64,000 bases of DNA from Symbiodinium natans (GCA_905221605.1 CAJNDS010002291.1:338501-402500); one strand, 5' to 3'. Shown: positions 1 to 10,830, counted from the stretch's first letter. Program-made: numbers and translations. The notes: generated from the sequence alone by a model not told the origin.

Positions 1-169
1 CTGTTGTTTGATCACCGTTCAGTGGTGGAATCCCATGAAACTCCTGTCTGACTGCAGGCTTCCAACAAGGCTGCAATGCAGGAAGCGGTCTGGCCCTGAG
101 CAGGTCACGGTCAGCCTGCATCCACATCAAAATCGCCTTCAAGTGCCTTCAGTGCCGTCAAGCAAGGAC

Positions 170-241
170 AAACGAGAGAAGGAGGCAAAGAAGGCTGTGG
201 TGTTCAACAAGGCCGGTCAGATATATGCAAAAGCCTGCTGA
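170..241 (+). CDS. Candidate terminal exon, unknown protein
   Basis: A short Lys/Glu-rich reading frame ends in TGA at 239-241 and follows an AG that could be a 3' splice site. The peptide runs KDKREKEAKK and then AVVFNKAGQIYAKAC. I recognise no family. The start of the gene would lie upstream, outside the window. The call rests only on coding-like composition. Confidence 0.22.
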   Translation, partial: KREKEAKKAVVFNKAGQIYAKAC

Positions 242-711
242 GCTAATGCGCTCAGGCGGCTTCGGGTAGTGTTTTCATAAACTCCGGCATCCCGAGATGT
301 CCAAAGTGTATTGCCGTGGTGTCGGTATTGCTTCGGCGATGTGCTCCACCGTCCAGTCGCCAGTTTGGCTCGTCACTTGAAAGGCTGCAGCCCACGAGAA
401 AGTTATCGCCACCTCTTTCAAGTGCATGCAGGAACCTGCACGGCTGGCTGAGAGACATTTTGAGACAGAACTTCGTCATGTTCTGCACGATACTTCATAG
501 CCAATAAAGTCAAAAGTCAGGACATTGAGGATGGCATCCTCCAGACAGAGGACCTGCCCAGGGCATATTCAGGCACTCTCTTCTCCGCTTTCCTCCTGAT
601 CCGCGCGTTTGTCACGAAAGCTGGTGCAGTGCTTGAGGTTGTGTATTGCTTTAGCAGGAAAGGGCGGACACAGTCCGGAAAGCTGCGAGCTTTTGATTCT
701 ATCATAGGGAT

Positions 712-1000
712 AGGGGTTTAGGAGATTCAAGAGATTCGGGGTTGCAAGTCTCCGGGGTGGGGTATAGGGAGGTTTACGGGTTCAGGGGTCTGGGCATTCA
801 GGGGTTTGGGGGTTTGGGGGTTTCAGGGGGAGGACATTTAGGGTGCGGGGTTTATAGGGGTGTGGAATTTATGGGTTGATTGGTTTGGGCGCTTGAGGGA
901 AAGGGGATTGGAGTTTGGGGGCTCAGAGGTTTGGGGAGTAAGGGGTTTGGTATCTAAGGGTTCAGAGTTTTGCGGTTAGGGTTTCGGGCTTGGGCCGGTG
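712..1000. repeat. Degenerate G-rich, telomere-like tract
   Basis: About 290 bases of irregular runs of the form GGGGTTT, GGGTTTAGG, TTTAGGG and GGTTAGGGTTTCGGG, all G-rich on the + strand. Plant-type telomere repeats (TTTAGGG) are known from dinoflagellates, so this may be a decayed internal telomeric array. It could also simply be low-complexity G-rich DNA able to form G-quadruplexes. No gene is visible in it. Confidence 0.5.
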
Positions 1001-1039
1001 TCACACACTTGGGCTTGCTGTTGTTCAAGTGCCACTTCA

Positions 1040-1640
1040 AGCAGCCAGGACAGCCTCAGCAAGCTGACGCACGAGCGATATAGGGGGTTTGCTTACCTCC
1101 AGGCGATTTCCAAGAGCGTTTTTTTCGTTTTGAAATGCGAGTGCTGCTGATGCTAGATTTGTGGTCATGTGCACAGGTTTGTGAACGTCGCCTTGAGCTT
1201 CGGCAGAAACGGCCGCAGGCAGAAATGTTCAAGGATGTCTCGGTCCAAGCAATGAAGACTCTTGTGAAGCTGCTTGCTTGTCTTCGTTCTACAGATATTT
1301 TTTGATGCTGCCATAAGGCCTTGACAGACGCATGCATCCCAGAGTCTCACGAAGTTCTTCCTCCAATCGTTCAATCAATGAGGAGCGCTTCCACTGAGGC
1401 CTTGACTTCCGAGAAGCAAGCCTTGGAAGTGGCCCGAAAGGTGCGCGCAGATCTCGGTGATCTCGGTGCCCTTTTTTTTCAGCACAAAAGCCGCCCAGCC
1501 CAAACAGCCCAAACAGCCCAAACAGCCCAAACAACCCTTCCTCTTCGGTCTCTCGCTTGAGAAGGAGCTGCTGGAACTCGAGGAGCAGGGCAAGAAGATC
1601 GTGACCGAGCTCAGGCCCCGATGTGCTCCCCCGGAAAGGC
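1040..1640 (+). CDS. Candidate exons of a coiled-coil protein
   Basis: Several charged, helix-prone pieces follow one another on the + strand. They are QDSLSKLTHERYR (about 1048-1086), CERRLELRQKRPQAEMFKD (from 1180, after an AG), PESHEVLPPIVQSMRSAS and STEALTSEKQALEVARKV (about 1341-1446), and LEKELLELEEQGKKIVTEL (about 1558-1615). The heptad-like pattern suggests one coiled-coil protein split into short exons. Family, start and stop are not identified. A Pro/Gln microsatellite interrupts the region and probably lies in an intron. Confidence 0.33.
1496..1535. repeat. 9-bp microsatellite (AGCCCAAAC)n
   Basis: Four to five tandem copies of a nonamer. It opens long frames on both strands (Gln-Pro-Lys repeats on +, Gly-Leu-Phe repeats on -) that I do not treat as genes. 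Confidence 0.9.
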
Positions 1641-2116
1641 ACTTTCACAGTAGGCAGCCTCTTGGCAGCCTCTTGGCAGCCTAACTTTTTCGCTGCTTAT
1701 CAGCTCACAGATTCGCAGTTGCGACGTTGTCTTCCAGGGACAAGCGGAAGTTCCTTTCCGAAGACACCGGGATTCGGTCCATGGCTTGGTGGAGCCAGAT
1801 GTAAGATGTAGGGTGTGCAAGTAATGGCCGGTTGTTCAGGGTGGTCCTTTGGGAGGGGGGGAGGTAGCAAGTAAATTTGCAAACATATAGTGGAATTGGC
1901 GCCCGGCGCGCGCAAGATCGACTCTGCTCCTTTGTTCCATTGCGCTGCGCTACATTGCATTGTATACAACGAAAGTAAGTAGCTAGGAGTTCGTCAGGAT
2001 GTATGTAAAAGCATTCACACTCGTACGGGTTCTGTTTGCCCTCATTCCGCCTAAGCGTGCATTGTTGTCCCAAAAAATCGTAGTGCTTGGCTCCCAATGT
2101 TTTGAGTTGTGTTTGT

Positions 2117-2165
2117 TCACTTCACTTCACTTCACTTCACTTCATTTCACTTCACTTCTTCACTT
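2117..2165. repeat. Pentamer microsatellite (TTCAC)n
   Basis: About nine copies of TTCAC with one TTCAT variant and one short unit. The surrounding stretch 1690-2740 holds nothing else that I can support as a gene. Confidence 0.9.
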
Positions 2166-2743
2166 TACGACGGCTCACTCCGCTCGAGCTCTTGTCCTTC
2201 ACGCACCATATGGACCAATTCACTCGGCTGTCGACTTCCGTCCCCTCCACTACGCTTCACCAGATCTGCGCTCCACTTCACTGTGCCCGCTGTGCCCATC
2301 TGTGCCCTACATGCGCCCCTTCTAGTCCATGAATTTTCTTGTGTTCTAATTCGCTTCACTTTCTTCCGCTCCACACTGCACCACCCACTCACGACAAGCC
2401 TCTCCACTCCTTGCAAACAGCTGCTAAATTTCCAATCTCATGCCTTACCAGTTCAGGATTTCGATGCATGAGCTTTAGATTGAAGGTTTCCGATGTTTTG
2501 GCGGAATTGTGGGTTGTTTTTTCGTTGCTACTTCTTAGATGAGGTGCTACCATGCTGGGGAAATGGAGACTCGTATTTCCGAAATGTGACATGTCGTCCT
2601 TCTCCCATGCAGCTTCTTACCTTACCTTCCATGCCAGCAAGGAAGGAAGGAATAACAATTGTACGAAGGAAGAAGGCCAGGATAGAAAACCATACAAGTG
2701 CATAAATAATTAAATAAGTGGTATTAGCCAAGGGAGTAACAAA

Positions 2744-2873
2744 AAGACAGTTGCTAAATTGGCCTTGCAAGTGCCAACATTGAACGTAGACAGCAGTTAA
2801 ATGGTGCTAGCAAATGGAGAAATCAGAAGAAAGTCGCAAAACTAGCCTTGCAAGTACCAACATTGAACGTAGA
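2744..2873. repeat. Diverged tandem duplication, unit about 83 bp
   Basis: The segment around 2745-2790 recurs at about 2828-2873. The core CCTTGCAAGT-CCAACATTGAACGTAGA (one base differs at the dash) is present in both, and the flanks AGACAGTTGCTAAATTGG and AGAAAGTCGCAAAACTAG are clearly related. It is a local duplication with several substitutions. No gene is evident in it. Confidence 0.7.
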
Positions 2874-3173
2874 TCTTGGGGACTGTGGGGACTCGATTTG
2901 TTTGACAGGGGACATCCTGACGCTGTGAAGTAGACGTGTGTAGAGCGCGTTGCCAAGGCGCTTGCAGATGATGGAGGACTTGAAGACTCTCTCGCATGAG
3001 CCCAAGGTACATTGTTCTTGGAGAGTAGTAGGGACCGTTTGACTTGTGGGTGCCGAATTCAAGCCCGGTGGCATAAACAGCCAAAGGCAAATGCCCGCCT
3101 TTTGAGCAACCATCACTGAGGCCTCAGGTGGCGTTACCACCAGTCAAGGCACAGTACAAAAGACTGCCGGAAG

Positions 3174-3520
3174 ATGTCCTGCAGCAACGCGGCTGTTCGC
3201 TCTTGTCAGGCAAGCGCCAGTCCGAAGAACAACAGCAACAACAAGGCAGAGCAAAAGGAGGAGAAGAAGGAGGAGAAGAAGGAAGAGAACATTGAAGCCG
3301 AAAAGGTTGAAAAATCCGAGGAGCCGACTGAAGCGGCGGAGGCATTTCTTGGGTCGCGATGGTTGTACTTGTATGCGCACATGCAGTACGATACTTTCAG
3401 ATATGCAACAGATTGCAACGGTGCCAAGATGTGCAAAACCCTATGAGGCCGAGCGACCCGTCACTGCACCTCCGCACATGATGACTCCCGAGGACAGAGA
3501 GATAACAGAAAAGAGCAACA
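3174..3520 (+). CDS. Candidate exons, Lys/Glu-rich protein
   Basis: A frame from the ATG at 3174 gives a Ser/Ala start, then an acidic/basic low-complexity stretch (KEEKKEEKKEENIEAEKVEK) and SEEPTEAAEAF. A second coding-like piece in another frame at about 3420-3518 reads PRCAKPYEAERPVTAPPHM and TPEDREITEKSN and starts next to an AG. The two may be exons of one gene. I recognise no domain. The stretch 3600-3735 after it carries several GTAAGA/GTACGA motifs and no gene. Confidence 0.32.
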
Positions 3521-4178
3521 GTGTATGGTCCCTGCTTTCGGACGGGTTGCCTCAAGACAGCTGCAGTGCTCGGTGTGCGACCTCGGGACGAGCTGAAGGA
3601 GATGCTGTTTCGAGTAAGATTAAAGTACGATTGAGCAAGATCAGTGCAACATGAAGTAGAATCAGTAAGACGATTGCGTAAGACTACGTAAGATGACGCA
3701 CTATTACGATTAAATCAGATCAAGTGAGTAGAACATGTGGTGTGTGCAGGTTCAGGGTATCGGCTTTCGCTCCATGATTCCATGTATATTCCCTGTGGAA
3801 GGAGCAGAAAAAAGCGGAGCAGGCTTCGAAAGAGCTCATTGCGGACCGCTGCTTTTTCCCGTGAGCTTTAGGGGACAGTCAAGCATTAGAACTACAGTTT
3901 TGGTTTTGGCGCTCAGGATACCATGAAACTTCTGGAAAAGACGAGCTGTCACCGCAATAAGAGCTTAGAGACAGTCTTCAAGGTCAAGCAGGACCGAAGG
4001 TTGTCTGGGCACTGTCTGGGCACAGTCTGGGCATTTCCCATGTGCCTTACATATTATTCTCGCACTAGGACACATCAAGGGCCAACCATCGATCTGAAGA
4101 TTGTCTTTCTAGGCACTCCTGCTTTCGCGGTGCTTTCGCCGTGCTTTCGTTTTCCGGAAATGTGCTGGGATGCCAATG

Positions 4179-4477
4179 ATGCTGTCCTTGAGGCGAACTG
4201 GCGAGCTGGCTGAAATGAAGAAGCAGCTGGAGAAGCACGCGCTTGATGTAGAGGTTTCCTGTCTGCTTGTCCTTCAAGCGCGCCGCTCAGTGCAGCACGC
4301 TGTTGGGTGGCTGCTTGCTGTTTAGGCTGCCATTCTGCGGGCAGAGCGGTCTCTTGAAAGGACGGAGCGAAGGCTCATCTGCAAGCCGGTCAGGCAAGCG
4401 GTAGGCACTGCGGCGTTCCCAGCGGCACTGCCAGGTTAGACGTCAAGGATAACAAAAAGGTGGAGAAGTTCAAGCAG
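4179..4477 (+). CDS. Candidate exons of a coiled-coil protein (3' part)
   Basis: There are three short charged pieces in + orientation: MLSLRRTGELAEMKKQLEKH (4179-4238), AAILRAERSLERTERRLICK (from 4326, directly after TTTAG), and DVKDNKKVEKFKQ (about 4440-4477, before GTTGGG). The helical composition suggests a coiled coil, perhaps continuing the pieces at 1.0-1.6 kb. The piece lies just upstream of the RPL28 start. Family unknown. Confidence 0.33.
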
Positions 4478-4629
4478 GTTGGGGCCTTAGATAACTAGGT
4501 GAGGCGTGCGGTCATGGAAGAGCGATGAAAGGTTTGATGGCTATGGAATGCCATGCTGCTACGCGCAACCTTTGGCTCTGGCAGGGGAGCTTGCCAGGTG
4601 TCGCAACACCTCGCGTGCCGTCGCCAGCC

Positions 4630-5625
4630 ATGGCTGCTCCGGACCTGCTGTGGGAGTGTGTGAAGCCATTGCCTTAGCAAAAGTTACGTTGCTACGACTT
4701 GGAGGGCTTGGGCACTACCAGACCAGGAACAGCTCGTCCTTCATCCGCAAGAACAAGAATGTTCCCACCATGACGGCTGAGCCAGGCCGGCACAACTTGC
4801 AGGCATCACTCGCAAAGTCGTGTGGCCCAGGGCATCTCCAGTCAGCTTTGCACAGGCAACCTTACTAGTCTGAACTCCTTCAAGCCCCCGCCCCAGCTTG
4901 TTCAGCTTTCCTGACTTGTCAGATCTTGTCAGTTTATGAACACCCAGGTACAGTGGGCTTGCTGGCAAGCAGGTCTTGGGCCTGGATTCCAAGAAGGTGG
5001 GGAAGAAGGCGATGGAATTCGAGACACTGAGGTTTTGCTTGCTTTAGATGCCGCGTGTTGTTCCAGGGAAGGGGTTGTTGATGTTGCAATATGTTGCGAC
5101 TTGCAAAACTCCTTCTGAGTTCATTGCAGTCTGTGCTGGTGTGCGCTTTTGTGTGTGCGTGTATGTCTGTCAGGAGTCCATTGTCCTCACCACACGAAGC
5201 AAGAGGAAAGGCAGACAGCAGCGACCTGGCACCGTGCTGGTCACCACTGGAATCAAGAAAGGTGCTGCTGTCTCGCTTCTGGGTACCCGGCCGCAGAGGT
5301 GCGTTCTTTTTGTGGCAGGCGCTAAGAAGGGCCCGGCGCAGTTGAAGAAGGTGCAGTGATGTGTAGTGAGGGCAGTGCGTTCAGCGGCTTTGCGAGAAGT
5401 CATCCCATGATCAAACCATTCCAATGATCAAGCCATTCGCCCGGAATCCTCTGCAGATCATCGCGCAGACCTACAACCGACCAGAGTTGCTGGAGATGGC
5501 CCTGGCCAAGCCGCCGACTCAGGGATTTCAGTGGGCGGGAGCACGTGCAACAAGCAAGCGTGCGCAGGTATGCCAAGATCAAGAGGTCCTTCAAGAAGAA
5601 GGTGGCCTTGCAGTCCATGCCCTAG
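4630..5625 (+). CDS. RPL28: Ribosomal protein eL28 (RPL28), complete, eight exons
   Basis: This is a component of the large cytosolic ribosomal subunit. By eye I place exons at 4630-4664, 4727-4785, 4856-4883, 4948-4996, 5174-5261, 5319-5350, 5457-5509 and 5568-5625. Joined, they give one open frame of about 133 residues, close to the roughly 137 usual for eL28. It starts MAAPDLLWECVK, runs through NSSSFIRKNKNVPT, TAEPGNLTSLNSFKYSGLAG, SIVLTTRSKRKGRQQ and YNRPELLEMALAKYAKIKR, and ends KKKVALQSMP then TAG. NSSFIRK, NLT-LNSFKYSGLA and the basic C-terminus are family hallmarks. All phases agree. Four of the seven introns start with GC (4665, 4786, 4884, 5510) and three with GT. The least certain join is the end of exon 4, where a later donor near 5020 is possible. 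The introns are tiny, 57 to 177 bp. Confidence 0.87.
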
Positions 5626-5683
5626 GCACTTGTTGCGGGCAGCGATGCCCGCATGGCCATGGCGCCAGCATGGTTCCAGAAGC

Positions 5684-5956
5684 ATGGCTTCGGATACTTC
5701 AGGTCTGTCCGGAGCCGGAAGTGAGCAATGGATCGAGCCGACGGCGAAGAAAAAAGAAGCGCATGCACCACGTTTTGCAGCATGGTGGTGTTGACTGCAG
5801 GGTGCTGGACATAGAACACCAGGTTCTGCAAGTATTGCAAGAGTGTGAATGTTGAGTTGTGTGGTCATGAAGCCTGAGGACACTGCCATGTTGGAGAACC
5901 TGCGCGGAATTCGTGACCGGCTGGGGGAAGACATCCGAAACAAGTGCTTGCCTTGA
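5684..5956 (+). CDS. Candidate exons downstream of RPL28
   Basis: Two coding-like pieces are present. One opens at ATG 5684 (MASDTSGLSGAGSEQWIEPT then AKKKEAHAPRF). The other runs from ATG 5867 (MKPEDTAMLENLRGIRDRLG then EDIRNKC) to TGA at 5954-5956. The second is charged and helix-like. They begin only about 60 bp after the eL28 stop, consistent with tightly packed + strand genes. No family recognised. Confidence 0.3.
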
Positions 5957-6430
5957 CTGTGTACTTCGAGTGTCGAACATTCCTTTCGGATGTGGTTCTA
6001 CTTGGTGACCTGATGAGTTTGGACTGCACTGTAACCACTAGCTGGACTGTTGTCACTGAGTCTGGTTGCATATCTAGCTGCTGCTCATCAGCTCTTTTGG
6101 GTGGTGCCTGTTGGTATTGGAGTGATGTCTGAGTTCTTGAGCAGTATTTCTGGGCTTGAGTACGGGTAGTATTCCAGTATTTTCGCGAGGATGCCTGAGT
6201 GGTCCAGCAAGGTGGTGAGCACATGGTGCAGTAGTGTATGTGGCATATCACCGATCTATGCCACTATCCGCTGAAATGTTGGTGCTTTGCACGCAACGAC
6301 ATTCTTGACCTTCGTGTGTAGGGACTAAGGTCTTGACAGAGACTGGCCCGGAATGTTTGTCAGCTCGTGTGTTGGGAGTCACGTGCGCCTTTTCATTCGT
6401 TTGTGGTTCGTTACAGTTCCCTAAAGCGAT

Positions 6431-6713
6431 TGTGGGCATCCTATCTGGCATCTTTTCATCGCCTTTCAACGAAGAGCGAAAAAGCTCCACAAGCTCCACA
6501 AGCTCCATGTTCTCGAGCGCCATGAAGGCGGTGAGTCGAGCCTAATCAAGGCAACCCAGATAGGGCCCCAGGAAACTAAAACAAAAATGGAGCCTGTTGA
6601 CCGCTTCCTAGTGGGCTTATGTTTGTGCACACGTGCCTTTCGCAAATCCGGCATGGAAACAAATAAGTATCCTGGAGGACAGTTTCTTCTTTTTTGCCCC
6701 TCAGCTGTGCATC
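6431..6713 (+). CDS. Open frame, possible exon, unknown
   Basis: A 94-codon + strand frame without an early ATG contains KATQIGPQETKTKMEPVDRF, then a hydrophobic LVGLCLC segment, and ends at TGA near 6713. A competing frame (FNEERKSSTSSTSSM, ending before GTGAGT at 6530) overlaps it. I cannot decide between them, and neither matches a family I know. Confidence 0.2.
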
Positions 6714-6959
6714 TGTGACATCACCCGAGCCTTCAGTCCCTGTTTTCGAAGCACCTTGTGGTAACGATTTTTTCTCTAACAGCAGTCACGTCCGACATGG
6801 GGGCAAAGCCGCTATCCAGCAAGCTTTCTGCTTGTTGTCAAGCATTATTTACGACAGCATCCACAGCTCGGCCGAAGCACACATTGTGCATGAAACCACA
6901 ACGCATACTTTCAAATGTCGGTGAAGCAGAGCCTCGTGCTAATCGTACATTCGAATCTG

Positions 6960-8010
6960 ATCAGTGGAAGAAGTGGCGCTGCTGAAGAAGCGGCCCCGCC
7001 GGTTGTACGTACGTCTCTCGAAGGGTCGAAGGGCTCGCAGGAGCGGCTCAAATCCACCAACCATCGTTACCGACGTTAATCAAATTAGCCGTAACAAATC
7101 GGCATTGTTTGACTGCTTACATCCATCAACGTTGAAGCAAATTGGCCGTACCGCATCGGCCAAATTGGGTAGATCAAGACACTGCCATCACGAAAGGGCG
7201 CAGTTTTGATGACTTTGGGGGCAATGACGAGTACAGCCCCCCTTGAGATGTTGACAAGGGCAGTAGGCCGCCCTATAAGTCTGTAATTGACTCGGGCATT
7301 GATGCCTCGCCGTGCGGGCTTGACGAGGCTTGGGCAGGAAGGTTTAGGCTCGCTGGTCTGCCGTGGACAGCGAGCCTCGGTCATCGACTGTCCGAAGCGT
7401 CAGATGCTGGCCGCCTGCCCAAGCACGTGTCCTGTGCGCTGACCCCGACCATGTGCCGACTCCGATGACAGCTGCCGGAAGCCACGCAAGCTGCATTTTT
7501 GGAAGAGTATGGAGGCGCAGCGTGAGTTGCAGGCGTTCTTGAGGCGGATAAATCCGCCTGCCTTACAGTAGCACGGTGTTTGTGGCGCGATGGGGCAACA
7601 GTTTCAACCGCGAGGAACGGACGGCACTGAGTGGAAGAATCGCCTCGGCGCTCCGTTTCGCAGCCCTGCAGCTGCGTGAGTCAGGCCTCCCGTGTGTGCG
7701 CTGCGCCCACGTGACTCCGCACACGCTGCGCACGCGGACGACCCGCACACACGGGAAGGGGAGGGGGTGGGGCGCCCCTAGAGCGTCCAAGGCTCCGTGC
7801 CCGCAATGGTGCAGTGCCGCATTTGTCACTGACGGGATTCCGCAGGAGAGCCTGGCTATGGCGCATGTGTGTCCACCGTTCAAACAAATGTACTAGCGAT
7901 TCCCGAATGACCTTGAGAATTCAGAGTTCTTTGCACAACGTGGTACAGGACTCCGCGCCGAACACGGAAGCCGCGGCCATGGCGACGTCAAAAAAGGTTT
8001 TTGCACGGTA
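6960..8010. other. No supported gene; local duplication
   Basis: No domain is recognisable here on either strand. Two related segments, CAAATTAGCCGTAACAAATCG at about 7080 and CAAATTGGCCGTACCGCATCG at about 7137, look like a diverged duplication with a period near 57 bp. GC content rises from about 7600 into the retroelement relics. Confidence 0.4.
7346..7377. repeat. Perfect 10-bp inverted repeat (hairpin)
   Basis: AGGCTCGCTG (7346-7355) and CAGCGAGCCT (7368-7377) are perfect reverse complements separated by 12 bases. Function unknown. Confidence 0.7.
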
Positions 8011-8025
8011 ATGCTTTTATATAAT

Positions 8026-8562
8026 TTATATAATGTACCCAGCGCCTGTAAGTGCGTGGGCCGGTTTCCGCCCCGAGCTGCTCCAGGCCGGCGGAGAGTC
8101 CGCTTCCACTACTTCCGAGCCGAGGTTCGAAACGATCCCACTGACGGTCCGTATGACCAGGTCCAGTGGGACCGTGCGGGCAAGGGGCGAGGGCCAACGA
8201 GCCCCTTGTTCGCGGCATTCTCCTTGCGGAATGTCCCGCCTGCGCCCCGCCGCGTCCCAGCAGCTGTAAGCCGAGTGCTGGCCAGAAAACACGCGCACGA
8301 AGGGCGCCTTATTGGAGCAGCTGCCCACAACTTGCTGAGGAAAGCTGCTTGGGAGATGCTGTCGTACGCGATGCGCCCAACCACGGCATCGGGCGCCTTT
8401 CGGACTGGACTCTGGCGACTTGCCGTAAAGGGGACCTGGTGCCCGTGCCGCGGTGCTGCTGGCACGCAGGTGGGGGGGGTGCGGACCGTGCTCGGCAGCA
8501 GGAGAGGAGTCGGACGAACGGGATGGTCTTTGCGCTTCAACGTTCTGCGATCTCGATGGCAA
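8026..8562 (-). pseudogene. Decayed reverse transcriptase, minus-strand copy
   Basis: On the minus strand, two neighbouring frames carry the palm domain of a dinoflagellate-type LINE-like reverse transcriptase. One frame holds a motif A region, GRIAYDSISQAAFLSKL. The next holds PFVRVFSGQHSAYSCWDAAG, RRRDIPQGECREQGA (motif B region) and then DLVIRTVSGIVSNLG. Family members usually read SLDGRSAYDSIS, LLPFVRLFYG, EI-QGEG-EQGDPL, an F-DD motif and GI-SNLGKTRV. Here at least one frameshift separates A from B, and the segment that should carry the catalytic F-DD motif is deleted. It is clearly inactive. It faces away from the + strand copy that starts about 270 bp further on, so the two 5' ends point at each other. 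Confidence 0.75.
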
Positions 8563-8833
8563 GCACGACCAGGCGACAGCGTGGGATCTTACAATGTGCT
8601 ATGCGTAACGCAACCGGAGCGTGCGCATCGCACAAAATCCACGAACGCCATCGAACGCCCAAAATGCGCGAGCCGCAGCTGATACATGGGCTGGAGGTCC
8701 ACATCCGCATATTGATCACCTGATATACAAAAGGTGCAGCCCACGTGCGTGTTTGGCCCACCTCAATTTTAGTGTCCGGATCCAACCATGTGGGATCTGG
8801 TGGCTGAGCGGGTTTGCTCACAACAGGTAGCTG

Positions 8834-10830
8834 ATGGAAGCTGTTTGGACTCGTGCAACGCATGTTGCTAGCGCGGTGCAAACAGCGAGGTCATGCAGGG
8901 CGCAGGAGCTGCTGGAGCGGGTCGCGGCGTTCCAGCGTGGCGATTGGCTTCGGCTCCTCGCCGAGATGCATCACGGGAGTGCTGGACGCGGGCCGCACCA
9001 GCCCGGCGAACCGGCAACTAAGGCCGAGCGCAGACGCCTGGTGGCGTATGCCCAGGTTCGTCGGGGTGAGGTCGCGCACGCCCGCGTGACCTTTGTGGGC
9101 CCGGTACCGACACGACGCGACGATCCCCCACGCCGCGCGTTGCGCATCCGCCCGACGTCCTGTCCTCGCAGCTCGACTTCCCCTCCGTCGCTGTCACCGC
9201 ACGCGATCGCCATGGACGGCCTTGCACCCCCGGCCTCTCCGGTCTGTGCGCGGATCTCAACACTTTGCTGCAATGCGAGGTTTCCGTCGAGCTTCTGGCG
9301 CATGCCGCTAGACGTCTGGCTCGCGCCGACTCTGCGGGCGGCGTGCGCTGGATCGTGTAGCATGCGCTCGCGCACCTCCGGGCACCCATTTTTGATGCGG
9401 CCACGCGCCCCTTCCGCGACGTGTTCCAGGCCAGGTGGCCAAGCGCGCGCAGCGCTGGAGCTCCACCCGACTGCACGTGTCCCTCGACGGCCGCAGCACG
9501 TACGATACCATCTCACGGGCATCGCTCTTCACAGCACTCCGACATGGCGCCGGAACTGTTGCCTTTCGTGCGACTGTTTAATGGGACTGCCACGGTCGCT
9601 GCCGCGAGATCCGCCAGGGGAGGACCCTGTTCTCCTTCGGCCAACGCGGCGGTCCCCTGGCGGCCGCGCCCTGATGGCAGCACACTGCAGCCACACGAGC
9701 GCTTGCGGGGCTTCTTCGTTTACCTATTTCGACGACCTATATGTCCCGACGCGGGACCCGGAACATGCTCGCCCGCACGACGCTGTTGTCGATCCCCAGT
9801 GTGGCATGGCCCAAGGGGGCGTGGCGGAGCTGGGGGAGGATGCTTGGCAACGGGACAAACCTCCCGCCGCGCACGGCTTGGTCGGGGGGGCGCATGCGCA
9901 AAGAGCAGCTCTTGCTCGATCTCCTCCTCCCGTGTGCCTCGTCGCGCCAACCACGCGCCCAGAACGGTGCTGCCGGACTACGTCATGTGGTATGCCCAGG
10001 AGTCGGCGTACACCCCAGGCAGAGGGTGGGGAGGCGACCCGCTCCTGCCAGCCATGGTCCCTCAACAGCCTTGTTTTGGAGACATTCGAAATCAATACAG
10101 TTTTTTCAGGGCCACTAGCAACGAGCTAACCCCTGGGGAGGTCGCCAGTCACCAGCGCGCTCGGGACATCGCGTTCTTGCCGGCGTGCTTGCGTTGCGCA
10201 GCGGCCTCCAGCGCGGCACCGTCACGGTCAGCCTAGCAAGCCATCCCCTCCGCAGCGGGCGCGGGCAATCGGCAAGGTCGAAGGCGGCGCTGCAGGGCGA
10301 GGTGCATCAGATCCGGCGTGAGCTCGGCAGCTGGGTGCACGGGGATAGCACTAAGCCAGGACCCCGCATGTGGGCATGACTGGGACCGCAACGTGGCTCG
10401 GGCGTCGGGGGTCAGAGTCGGACAGGCCAGCCTAGCGAGTGTGTCGACAGAGCGCGGCCGCCGCCCGAGCCCCCGCCGGGGCAACGTGCTCTGCAGCGAA
10501 CAGGCCCAGGCCTCCCAAGCATGCGCGCGACCCTGAACTTTCCCTCGGGGGGCCACAGCGCCTGTGCGTGTTAGCTGCCGAAGTGGGAGGGCGCTGGCAC
10601 GACGAGTCCCAACGTCTGCTTAAGCAGCTCATCCAACGGCGCGCGCGCCGAGCACCGGCTGTCCTCCCGAGCGGCTGCCGGCCAAGGCTGGGCGCGCCGG
10701 TGGTGGAGTGCGTATTCTGTTGCCGAGCAGCGCGCCCTGTGCAGCGCCGCGCTCGGCGAGTGGGCGATGCCCCCCCTTCCAGGCCAGGTTGACACACAGC
10801 CGACTGGGCGCGGGGTGCTCAGCAGAGGGA
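8834..10830 (+). pseudogene. Decayed LINE-like reverse transcriptase, plus-strand copy
   Basis: This is a GC-rich relic spread over three frames. In order there is an N-terminal region (RRLVAYAQVRRGEVAHAR, about 9030-9080), motif A as HVSLDGRSTYDTISRASLF (about 9475-9530), APELLPFVRLF in another frame (about 9543-9580), GRCREIRQG (about 9590-9620), and the catalytic motif C as TYFDDLYVP (YFDD at 9725-9736). Then come EDAWQRDKPPAAHGLV (about 9835-9885), RRANHAPRTVLPDYV (about 9938-9985), and a C-terminal block AAEVGGRWHDESQRLLKQL (about 10573-10630) followed by RRARRAP. These are landmarks of dinoflagellate retroelement polyproteins. Repeated frame changes and in-frame stops show that it is dead. 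The aspartates of motifs A and C survive. Boundaries are approximate, and I saw no target-site duplication. Confidence 0.8.

Noticed and set aside
252-488. Minus-strand phrase NTDTTAIHFGHLGMPEFMKTL resembling an ankyrin repeat
   Set aside because: A single partial repeat with key positions wrong (no TPLH, no LL-GA), on the non-coding strand of the array.
7085-7384. Minus-strand phrase PTALVNISRGAVLV resembling a 2-hydroxyacid dehydrogenase motif
   Set aside because: Only about a dozen residues match. The catalytic Glu/His segments and the coenzyme fold are absent around it.
8011-8723. Long + strand frames over 8011-8723
   Set aside because: They are shadows of the minus-strand reverse transcriptase relic, whose motifs are recognisable in the opposite direction.
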